Shown here piece after piece: positions 1 to 3,741 of a stretch of 7,634 bases of DNA. The translations under genes were made by a program, and so were the position numbers. Position 1 is the first letter of the stretch. Each line of letters starts with the position of its first letter. The stretch lies in contig JAJYWM010000031.1 of the NCBI GenBank assembly GCA_021791455.1, positions 1 through 7,634 on the forward strand, read 5' to 3'. This DNA is from a bacterium. Lineage in GTDB: Bacteria > Chloroflexota > Dormibacteria > UBA8260 > Bog-877. A model generated the notes under the pieces. It had not been told where the DNA came from. It was given only the letters and a program-made list of their open reading frames with translations, and did no database searches.

Positions 1-97
1 TTCCTATGACCTGGCCGCGTCCCTCGATCTCAGCCATCCGCGTCACCTCGATCTGGCCCCAACGAAAACCAAACGGTAAGCGCTCCACTTCGCTCAT
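1..97 (-). CDS. Small phage-type protein, N-terminal fragment (cut by window edge)
   Basis: Reading leftward from ATG at 97 gives an open frame of 32 residues beginning MSEVERLPFGFRWGQIEV and running off the window. The start is supported by an ATGA overlap with the stop of the gene at 94-333 and by the GAGGAG Shine-Dalgarno carried in the repeated junction just upstream (103-108). The first four residues, MSEV, are shared with the gene at 1140-1307, and the DNA identity of the two junctions extends into these start codons. The family is not recognised and the function is unknown. It is the last visible member of the leftward operon. Confidence 0.6.
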   Translation of the reverse strand, partial: MSEVERLPFGFRWGQIEVTRMAEIEGRGQVIG

Positions 98-123
98 CCC
101 TGCTCCTCTGGCGGTAACACCGC
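92..123 (-). repeat. Junction repeat copy 1 (AVLPPEEQG tail + SD + ATGA)
   Basis: Minus strand: codons for AVLPPEEQG, stop TGA overlapping the next ATG, then AGC. Compared with the copy at 1302-1333 it differs at one base within the 32-base core (CTA to TTA, both Leu), and the identity continues into GAAGTG after the start codon. GAGGAG at 103-108 lies 5 bases from the ATG. Confidence 0.85.
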
Positions 124-333
124 AACCGCCACGGGGGGGACTTGATAGCTGAACACCATGCGATACATCGCTATGGCTTCCTCAGAGCGCCCCTGCGCGG
201 CCATCTCGTTCGGGGTCAGGCCGCCGAACAGTGGCACCGGGAGGTCCATGACCCGATCCAGGGCGTCCCGCATGAGAATCGGCCCCAGGAAGGACCGGAT
301 GCGCTCAGCCTCGATCTCATTGGCCTCGCTCAT
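94..333 (-). CDS. Small protein with possible ParS/MbcA-like C-terminal motif
   Basis: A 79-residue protein beginning MSEANEIEAE. The start at 333 is chosen because it overlaps the upstream stop as ATGA and follows GAGGAG at 339-344; the frame is open further upstream, but that is coding sequence of the previous gene. Residues 1-30 look helical. Residues 33-49 read VPLFGGLTPNEMAAQGR, followed by a helical EEAIAMYRMV. A Gly-Gly-x-Thr-Pro motif followed by a small helix resembles the C-terminal toxin-binding domain (DUF2384) of Xre/MbcA/ParS antitoxins. This is only a motif resemblance; no partner toxin is visible and the protein lacks an obvious HTH. The last nine residues, AVLPPEEQG, are the repeated junction tail. 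Function unknown. Confidence 0.75.
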   Translation of the reverse strand: MSEANEIEAERIRSFLGPILMRDALDRVMDLPVPLFGGLTPNEMAAQGRSEEAIAMYRMVFSYQVPPVAVAVLPPEEQG

Positions 334-359
334 CCCCGCTCCTCCGCTGGCGGCCACAC
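328..359 (-). repeat. Junction repeat copy 2 (divergent, VWPPAEERG tail)
   Basis: Same architecture as the other junctions (PP..EE.G tail, GAGGAG, ATGAGC), with an in-frame GCG codon inserted, CTA changed to TGG and CAG changed to CGG. The GAGGAG core at 339-344 and the ATGA overlap are unchanged. Confidence 0.7.
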
Positions 360-659
360 ACGCTGCTGGTGCTTGAAATCGACCTTAAGGCCACACACGC
401 TGCACTGCGCCTCATAGGAGACCAGCATGTGCGAGCTTGGTCTGTTCGCCTCACAGTCATACACGCCGATGTCCCAGTCCTCGCGGAAGGTCCGCAAATC
501 CTCGGTGTCGATCTCGCAATCACCCTCCGCTCGCAGCCGGTCGAACTCCTCCACGGGCACCTTCCCGTACGCCTCGGCCGCGACCCGCCGAGCCTCGTCA
601 CGCTTGGTCGTAGCCCCCGCATAGCACATTGGGCAGACGGCCCAATTATCCGCGCTCAT
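330..659 (-). CDS. Zinc-ribbon-type conserved phage hypothetical protein
   Basis: A 109-residue protein beginning MSADNWAVCPMC. It carries two CxxC pairs (C9/C12 and C86/C89, the latter in QCSVCGL) flanking an acidic helical middle, which suggests one zinc site formed by the two ends. The stretch YGKVPVEEFDRLRAE (31-45) and the TFRED segment (57-61) resemble a small protein I recall from many actinobacteriophage genomes; that is memory, not a search, and the family has no known role. Start at 659 is supported by ATGA overlap with the preceding gene and GGAGGAG just upstream. C-terminal tail VWPPAEERG is a divergent copy of the repeated junction peptide. Probably cytoplasmic. Confidence 0.85.
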   Translation of the reverse strand: MSADNWAVCPMCYAGATTKRDEARRVAAEAYGKVPVEEFDRLRAEGDCEIDTEDLRTFREDWDIGVYDCEANRPSSHMLVSYEAQCSVCGLKVDFKHQQRVWPPAEERG

Positions 660-685
660 CCCTTCTCCTCCGGCGGTAGCACCGC
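654..685 (-). repeat. Junction repeat copy 3 (AVLPPEEKG tail)
   Basis: Differs from the commonest version by a synonymous CCA to CCG change and CAG to AAG (Gln to Lys). The GAGGAG at 665-670 and ATGAGC are intact. Confidence 0.85.
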
Positions 686-838
686 GTCCGGCTTCACCCG
701 CGCCTCTCGCTCGCGCTCGGCCTTCACCGCGACACCAGCCCAGATGGCAACAGCCATGACCGACGCCCTGGCCGCGACCTTTGCCATCTCCGCTGCCAAT
801 GGCTCCAGCTCCGACCAGCTAGGCTCTCCCTGGCTCAT
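656..838 (-). CDS. Small protein with one possible membrane segment
   Basis: A 60-residue protein beginning MSQGEPSWSELEPL. Start at 838 is taken over the longer open frame because it gives the ATGA overlap and the GAGGAG spacing seen at the sibling junctions. Residues 22-38 (AARASVMAVAIWAGVAV) are hydrophobic enough to be a single membrane span, although alanine-rich; a charged segment (EREREARVK) follows. The alternative is an amphipathic soluble helix. Tail AVLPPEEKG is the repeated junction peptide. No family recognised. Confidence 0.65.
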   Translation of the reverse strand: MSQGEPSWSELEPLAAEMAKVAARASVMAVAIWAGVAVKAEREREARVKPDAVLPPEEKG

Positions 839-864
839 CCCTGCTCCTCTGGCGGTAGCACCGC
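833..864 (-). repeat. Junction repeat copy 4 (AVLPPEEQG tail)
   Basis: Identical over the 32-base core to the copy at 1302-1333. GAGGAG at 844-849 precedes the ATG at 838 by 5 bases. Confidence 0.9.
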
Positions 865-1143
865 GTTGATACGGTCGCACAGAGCCTCGTCATGCCCGTG
901 CGAGTTCCCCTGGCACACACATTCGTCCGCCTCCGCCCTAGATTCCGCCAGTAGCTCCTCCAGCTCGGCCACCCGCGCCCGCAGGCGGGTGATCTCGTCA
1001 TTGCGGTCTTGGGCCAGTTTCGTGAAGTGCGCTAGGCTGAAGCGCGCTCGGCTCCGGCGCAGATCCTCCAGCTCGACACGAAGCCGCTTGATCACCTGTG
1101 CCTGCTGCTGAATGATCCGGTCCATCTCGATCACATTGCTCAT
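835..1143 (-). CDS. Coiled-coil small protein with C-terminal Cys/His cluster
   Basis: A 102-residue protein beginning MSNVIEMDRI. Residues about 8-72 are a long charged helix with Leu/Ile heptads. Its segment 42-62 (KLAQDRNDEITRLRARVAELE) matches residues 17-37 of the protein at 1304-1564 at 17 of 21 positions, so the two are paralogues. After the coil come C75, C77, H82, H84 and C89, a possible metal site. The start at 1143 is fixed by an ATGA overlap with the previous stop and by GAGGAG upstream. Tail AVLPPEEQG is the junction repeat. Likely oligomeric and cytoplasmic; no enzymatic motif and no known function. A competing frame at 819-1001 is rejected as a shadow. Confidence 0.8.
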   Translation of the reverse strand: MSNVIEMDRIIQQQAQVIKRLRVELEDLRRSRARFSLAHFTKLAQDRNDEITRLRARVAELEELLAESRAEADECVCQGNSHGHDEALCDRINAVLPPEEQG

Positions 1144-1157
1144 CCCTGCTCCTCTGG
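1138..1157 (-). repeat. Junction repeat copy 5 (truncated, EPEEQG tail)
   Basis: Only the downstream part is retained: CCA GAG GAG CAG GGA TGA GC is identical to the full copies, while the AVLP codons are replaced by DRE. This shows the SD/overlap core is kept when the upstream half is lost. Confidence 0.75.
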
Positions 1158-1307
1158 TTCACGGTCGAGGACGTGCCCGGCCAGTTGCTCCACGATGAGC
1201 CATGCTTGCCGATGGTGCTCCGCGTTCAGACGCCGCATGATCGCTTCGAACTCAGCCGTCGTCGGACATGGGCAGTCAAACTCTCCGCACATGTGCACTT
1301 CGCTCAT
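1140..1307 (-). CDS. Small Cys-containing hypothetical protein
   Basis: A 55-residue protein beginning MSEVHMCGEFDCPCP. C7, C12 and C14 lie close together (CGEFDCPC), and with H31/H32 could bind metal; this is a guess from spacing. Residues 17-47 look like one amphipathic helix. The start at 1307 is preferred to the longer frame opening near 1412 because it makes the ATGA overlap with the gene at 1304-1564 and has GAGGAG at the standard distance. Tail is EPEEQG, a shortened junction peptide. No family recognised. Confidence 0.7.
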   Translation of the reverse strand: MSEVHMCGEFDCPCPTTAEFEAIMRRLNAEHHRQAWLIVEQLAGHVLDREPEEQG

Positions 1308-1333
1308 CCCTGCTCCTCTGGCGGTAGCACCGC
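1302..1333 (-). repeat. Junction repeat copy 6 (AVLPPEEQG tail)
   Basis: Reference copy: codons AVLPPEEQG, TGA overlapping ATG, then AGC. The similarity with copy 1 extends six bases downstream (GAAGTG), so the two downstream genes both start MSEV. Confidence 0.9.
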
Positions 1334-1564
1334 GTCGAGATCCACGCGGGTGAGGCACGGCCAGAGTCCGTACTTGCGTGAACAGATGCGGCAAAACGAC
1401 CGGCAGACCCACTCGTCTTGGACGTGCTCAGCCTGAACCGCCCGTATCGCCGCCTCCAGTTCGGCCACGCGCTCCCGCAGCCGGTCGATCTCGTCGTCGC
1501 GCTCCTGGGCCAGCTTTGCGTAATACAGCAAACTCTGGCGCAGTTCGTCCGTATACTCGCTCAC
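1304..1564 (-). CDS. Coiled-coil small protein with Cys-rich C-terminus (paralogue of 835-1143)
   Basis: An 86-residue protein starting at GTG 1564 (reading (M)SEYTDELRQ). Residues 5-48 form a heptad-type coiled coil; 17-37 (KLAQERDDEIDRLRERVAELE) is near-identical to the coil of the gene at 835-1143. The C-terminal half carries C54, C58, C61 and C70 (VCRSFCRICSRKYG), a plausible zinc-binding knuckle, then LTRVDLD and the junction tail AVLPPEEQG. The GTG start is coupled to the stop of a 6-codon ORF as GTGA. Compared with the paralogue the N-terminal coil is shorter and the Cys arrangement differs, so the coil has been reused with another C-terminal module. Function unknown. Confidence 0.8.
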   Translation of the reverse strand: MSEYTDELRQSLLYYAKLAQERDDEIDRLRERVAELEAAIRAVQAEHVQDEWVCRSFCRICSRKYGLWPCLTRVDLDAVLPPEEQG

Positions 1565-1581
1565 CCCTGCTTCCCGCTCAT
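1561..1581 (-). other. Six-codon ORF (MSGKQG), possible deletion scar or coupling relay
   Basis: Between the stop of the gene at 1578-1790 and the GTG at 1564 lies ATG AGC GGG AAG CAG GGG TGA. It overlaps the upstream stop as ATGA and the downstream start as GTGA. Its beginning (MS) matches the start of the cassette genes and its end (KQG before TGA) resembles the repeated tails EEQG/EEKG, as if a whole gene between two junctions had been deleted. Translation is not proven. Confidence 0.4.
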
Positions 1582-1790
1582 GTCAACACCGGCTCGTGAT
1601 ATGCCTGCCGCACCCCGCAACGCGGGCAGACCTCCAATAGCTCGTCATCGTGGCGAACTCTGGCTATCCCCCGGCTCAACTGCGTCTCGCACCTCAGCCC
1701 GCAGTTGCGACATAGCAGCCGCACGGTATATTTCCTGATCGTCGAATCAAGCTGTGAAGCGGGCTTGCTATCAGGCTTACTTCTTGTCAT
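1578..1790 (-). CDS. Small zinc-ribbon-like protein
   Basis: A 70-residue protein beginning MTRSKPDSKP. It has two Cys knuckles, C27-x2-C30 (with C34) and C55-x2-C58 (LEVCPRCGV), separated by about 25 residues of predicted strand: the layout of a rubredoxin/zinc-ribbon fold. The start at 1790 shares one base with the upstream TAA (TAATG) and has GGGAG upstream; an extended start at 1814 lies inside the neighbour and is less likely. The basic N-terminus (residues 1-20) is probably disordered. Zinc ribbons of this size in phages often bind nucleic acid or protein partners, but nothing here identifies a target. Confidence 0.75.
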   Translation of the reverse strand: MTRSKPDSKPASQLDSTIRKYTVRLLCRNCGLRCETQLSRGIARVRHDDELLEVCPRCGVRQAYHEPVLT

Positions 1791-2005
1791 TAGTAATCCA
1801 CTCCCGTAACCCAAGCCAGCGCATCATCACGATCCCCCTGGGCCAACTCCCGCCCGTGGTGATCAAAGAGCACGTACTCCCCGCCCTCCAAGCCGGGGAA
1901 CATCCGCACCGTGCGGGTGGCCCCGCCGTAGACCGTGACGCCGGTGATCCCATCCTTGAGCGTGGGGCCCGGAGCGTGTGGCTCCCGATCCTTGCGTGGT
2001 GTCAT
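1790..2005 (-). CDS. Small hypothetical protein
   Basis: A 71-residue protein beginning MTPRKDREPHAP. The start at 2005 overlaps the upstream stop as ATGA. After a basic, proline-containing N-terminus, residues 20-56 (ITGVTVYGG, TVRMFP, EYVLFDHHG) look like a small beta-sheet, followed by a helix (RDDALAWV). There are no cysteines, no membrane span and no catalytic motif. Not recognised; the operon position is the only context. Confidence 0.7.
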   Translation of the reverse strand: MTPRKDREPHAPGPTLKDGITGVTVYGGATRTVRMFPGLEGGEYVLFDHHGRELAQGDRDDALAWVTGVDY

Positions 2006-2208
2006 TTCTTCACTCCGTGCTCAAGTAGCCAGTTATCCAGCTCCGGTATTGGCACTCTGGAGCGCACCACTTGGGGGCTGCTGGCACAGGCAAGATGCAC
2101 CAGCCGCCCGTTGAGCTCCGCGTGGGCCGTCTTGATATCCACGCGATATCCACAACCCAAACACGTAACGGATTCCTTCGTGCGAAACTGCGCCGACCTC
2201 TTCTCCAT
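2002..2208 (-). CDS. Small treble-clef/LIM-like zinc-binding protein
   Basis: A 68-residue protein beginning MEKRSAQFRT. C16-x2-C19 (VTCLGCGYRVD) and H38-x2-C41 (RLVHLAC) make a CxxC...HxxC zinc site, with the ELNGRLVHLAC phrase typical of small LIM-like or treble-clef fingers in which a short peptide is presented between two strands. The start at 2208 has a GGAG at 2216-2219 with 7-base spacing; that SD lies inside the 3' end of the preceding 20-residue ORF, four bases after whose stop this gene begins. A frame at 2010-2216 is rejected as a shadow. Function unknown. Confidence 0.75.
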   Translation of the reverse strand: MEKRSAQFRTKESVTCLGCGYRVDIKTAHAELNGRLVHLACASSPQVVRSRVPIPELDNWLLEHGVKK

Positions 2209-2212
2209 CTCC

Positions 2213-2275
2213 TCACTCCGTCATCCAGCGAATCCAGCGCCAGATCGCCAGCACCAACCTCCGCAGGGCCGTCAT
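2213..2275 (-). CDS. 20-residue cationic/aromatic micropeptide
   Basis: A 20-codon ORF fills the gap between the genes at 2272-2463 and 2002-2208. It starts as ATGA on the upstream stop and ends four bases before the next ATG. The peptide begins MTALRRLVLAIWRW and continues IRWMTE: hydrophobic, with four arginines and three tryptophans, so it could lie amphipathically on a membrane. No strong SD is seen apart from coupling. It may equally serve only to carry ribosomes to the next start, whose SD it contains. It is supported by exact fit in the operon, not by homology. Confidence 0.45.
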   Translation of the reverse strand: MTALRRLVLAIWRWIRWMTE

Positions 2276-2463
2276 TTCGGCTTGACCGGAGGTTCGCCTC
2301 CGGCCAGCTCCGTCCACAACGCCTCGCCTAACTCGCTAGAGGCCAAACGCGCCCTGATGACCTGATCCCTCAACTCGTCCACCAGTCCAAGGAGATAGAG
2401 CGCGTCGTCACCGCTGGCGCGACAATCCATGACCCGCTTGCGGACGGTGGCAAGTTTGTTCAC
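2272..2463 (-). CDS. Small helical hypothetical protein
   Basis: A 63-residue protein from GTG 2463, reading (M)NKLATVRKRVMDC. The start is inferred: GTG 2463 lies one base after the upstream TGA, which fits translational re-initiation, while the longer frame to 2616 would overlap the previous gene by about 150 bases. An internal ATG at 2430 is an alternative. Residues 1-50 look like two helices (DALYLLGLVDELRDQVIRAR), ending in a Gly/Pro-rich tail (GGEPPVKPK). No motif recognised. The helical pattern resembles the short unassigned proteins common in phage early operons. Confidence 0.55.
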   Translation of the reverse strand: MNKLATVRKRVMDCRASGDDALYLLGLVDELRDQVIRARLASSELGEALWTELAGGEPPVKPK

Positions 2464-2464
2464 G

Positions 2465-2761
2465 TCAGTCAAACACTCTGGTAGCCGGAAGAGAGCGCTG
2501 CTCGATAGCCTGCTGCACCAACCGCAGCGCGTCAAGCTGCTTACGGCAGCTCCCGACGTTTTCTGGGCCTTCGTAGATCTCCCATCCCGCGCCACCATGC
2601 TCGACCCGGTAGGCACATTCCGGTGTGTTTGGATTACAGAGGCGACCCGTCTTAGTGAAGCCGATCCGAGACACGTTGACCACGGGGTCTCCGGAGCCGT
2701 GCCCCTCAGCCTGGATGGTATCCGCCGCAGCCCTGGGCCCGAAACCGCTTAGAATTCTCAC
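2465..2761 (-). CDS. Hypothetical protein, three cysteines
   Basis: A 98-residue protein. GTG 2761 is chosen over GTG 2767 because the SD AGGAGG (2768-2773) is 6 bases from 2761 but directly adjacent to 2767. Residues 20-63 (VVNVSRIGFTKTGRLC, AYRVEHGGAGWEIYEG) look beta-rich with C42 and C49; a C-terminal helix (CRKQLDALRLVQQAIEQR, 72-89) follows. It begins 10 bases after the stop of the upstream gene, the largest gap in the operon. Not recognised. Codon pattern and placement support coding, but the N-terminal end is the least certain part. Confidence 0.6.
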   Translation of the reverse strand: MRILSGFGPRAAADTIQAEGHGSGDPVVNVSRIGFTKTGRLCNPNTPECAYRVEHGGAGWEIYEGPENVGSCRKQLDALRLVQQAIEQRSLPATRVFD

Positions 2762-2771
2762 TTCCACCCTC

Positions 2772-3005
2772 CTAGTTCCCGTTTGCCGAAAATCCGTCGA
2801 TCTGCGCCATCCGGCGCATCAGCGCCTCGACCATATGACGCGCTTGGTCCACGGTGAGCTGATAGCTCTGCTGGGCGACGAACTGCATCCCCGGCATCAT
2901 TCCCGGCACCACGATCACTCCCGAGATCGTCACCCATTTGGTTTTCTCGTCCACAACTTGCAGACCAGCCATGATTTGCCCCGGCGCGGGACTCTGGCCG
3001 CTCAT
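2772..3005 (-). CDS. Small hypothetical protein
   Basis: A 77-residue protein beginning MSGQSPAPGQ. It has an ATGA overlap with the first gene of the operon and a GAGG/AAGG element upstream. Residues 14-46 are a methionine-rich mostly beta segment (WVTISGVIVVPGMMPGM), and residues 50-68 form an amphipathic helix (TVDQARHMVEALMRRM). The domain order, a small strand region then a helix opening with T.DQA, is common in unassigned phage proteins, but I cannot name a family. No membrane span is convincing. Confidence 0.7.
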   Translation of the reverse strand: MSGQSPAPGQIMAGLQVVDEKTKWVTISGVIVVPGMMPGMQFVAQQSYQLTVDQARHMVEALMRRMAQIDGFSANGN

Positions 3006-3430
3006 GCCTTCAGTTCCTCAGCGGGAGGCTGACTACCGCGCTCGATAGTCTTGATTATTTCCCCCAGACCATCCATGGTCGTCTCACGGGTGAAAAATCC
3101 GTGCGCCTCGTTCAACCCTCTCCACGTAGGTCTCCCGACAGGGGTGTCCTCCATCATGTCCGAGAAACCCAACGCTCTCACGTCAAGCAGCCATCCCGCT
3201 TCATAGGCGTAACGGGCCCCAAGGACAACATCCTCGACGTAGGTGTGGGCGATTTTCGTGACGCCCTTGCCGTGCTCCGCAGCGTACGCGATGACGGAAG
3301 CGACCTCCGAGGTGGTGAAGCGATCTCGCAGCGGATGCTTGGTCGCCAACCTCGCAACCGCCATCGTCACGTTGACGGCCGCGATCATCAGAGCATGCGC
3401 CGGAGTATAGGTTCTGGTCACAACTTCCAT
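3002..3430 (-). CDS. First gene of leftward operon, helical hypothetical protein
   Basis: A 142-residue protein beginning MEVVTRTYTPAHALM. The start at 3430 is well supported by an AGGAGGG SD ending 4-5 bases upstream and by the promoter about 35 bases further on; a longer open frame to 3493 would run into that promoter. Residues 10-82 are largely helical (AHALMIAAVNVTMAVARLAT, SEVASVIAYAAEHG, VEDVVLGARYAYEAGW), possibly a small helical bundle. The C-terminal residues QPPAEELKA resemble the junction tail WPPAEERG of the gene at 330-659. No catalytic motif or family recognised. Confidence 0.75.
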   Translation of the reverse strand: MEVVTRTYTPAHALMIAAVNVTMAVARLATKHPLRDRFTTSEVASVIAYAAEHGKGVTKIAHTYVEDVVLGARYAYEAGWLLDVRALGFSDMMEDTPVGRPTWRGLNEAHGFFTRETTMDGLGEIIKTIERGSQPPAEELKA

Positions 3431-3464
3431 GAGTCCCTCCTGTTGTTGACGAACGACGACCGCC

Positions 3465-3493
3465 ATGCTAACACAAACCGCCCTGACCTGCAA
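3465..3493 (-). promoter_or_regulatory. Sigma70-type promoter for leftward operon
   Basis: On the minus strand TTGCAG (3488-3493) and TAGCAT (3465-3470) are separated by exactly 17 bases. Transcription would start near 3458, giving a leader of about 28 bases that holds the strong AGGAGGG SD of the gene at 3002-3430. Confidence 0.65.
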
Positions 3494-3517
3494 CTCCGTG
3501 TGCCTCTGTGCTATCCT
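3489..3517 (+). promoter_or_regulatory. Candidate promoter for HTH/primase operon, possibly leaderless
   Basis: TATCCT at 3512-3517 could be a -10 box. The -35 element is weak (TGCAAC, 3489-3494, 17-base spacing) and overlaps the -35 of the divergent promoter. The expected transcription start falls at about 3524-3526, on the GTG start codon, and no SD is present before that GTG. Confidence 0.4.
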
Positions 3518-3525
3518 CTCGAGCC

Positions 3526-3741
3526 GTGATCACGCTCCCATCCGAGTACCTGACTGTGCGCGAGGCGGCCTCGGAGCTGGGGGTTTCCAGCTTTACGGTC
3601 CGCCGATGGATTGCTAAAGGATTGCTCTCGCCATACGTGTCCAGGGGGGTGATCGGGAGGCGTGGGCAACTGCTGGTGAGCAAGGCCCAGGTGGAGGCGT
3701 GGTTGTATCAGCCGGTGGAGGGGGAGCTGGATTGTCCATAG
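3526..3741 (+). CDS. Excisionase/MerR-type HTH DNA-binding protein
   Basis: A 71-residue protein from GTG 3526. Residues 9-32 (LTVREAASELGVSSFTVRRW) are a classic winged-HTH of the excisionase/HTH_17 kind: 'LTVREAA..LGVS..TVRRWI..G.L', followed by a wing (GRRGQLLVS) and the closing helix KAQVEAWL. Such proteins bend DNA at attachment sites as recombination directionality factors or act as small repressors. Its place in the divergent control region and beside a replication gene, in an element with a recombinase, fits either role. A start at GTG 3508 would add six residues but also lacks an SD. Its 3' end contains the SD of the next gene, which overlaps it by 10 bases. Confidence 0.85.
   Translation: MITLPSEYLTVREAASELGVSSFTVRRWIAKGLLSPYVSRGVIGRRGQLLVSKAQVEAWLYQPVEGELDCP

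Noticed and set aside
369..869. 166-residue plus-strand open frame
   Set aside because: It lies antisense to three well-supported leftward genes with ATGA overlaps and SDs; its protein is low-complexity Ser/Arg/Ala-rich, as expected of a shadow in GC-rich DNA.
92..1333. Regularly recurring repeat as a CRISPR array
   Set aside because: The repeats are about 180-330 bases apart, coding, not palindromic and separated by genes instead of uniform spacers.
1754..2365. 203-residue plus-strand open frame
   Set aside because: Antisense to five coupled leftward genes including two zinc-site proteins; no SD or family signature.
2272..2616. Longer 114-residue version of the gene at 2272-2463
   Set aside because: It would overlap the gene at 2465-2761 by about 150 bases, and its extra N-terminus is Ser/Arg-rich shadow sequence; GTG 2463 directly after the upstream stop fits the operon.
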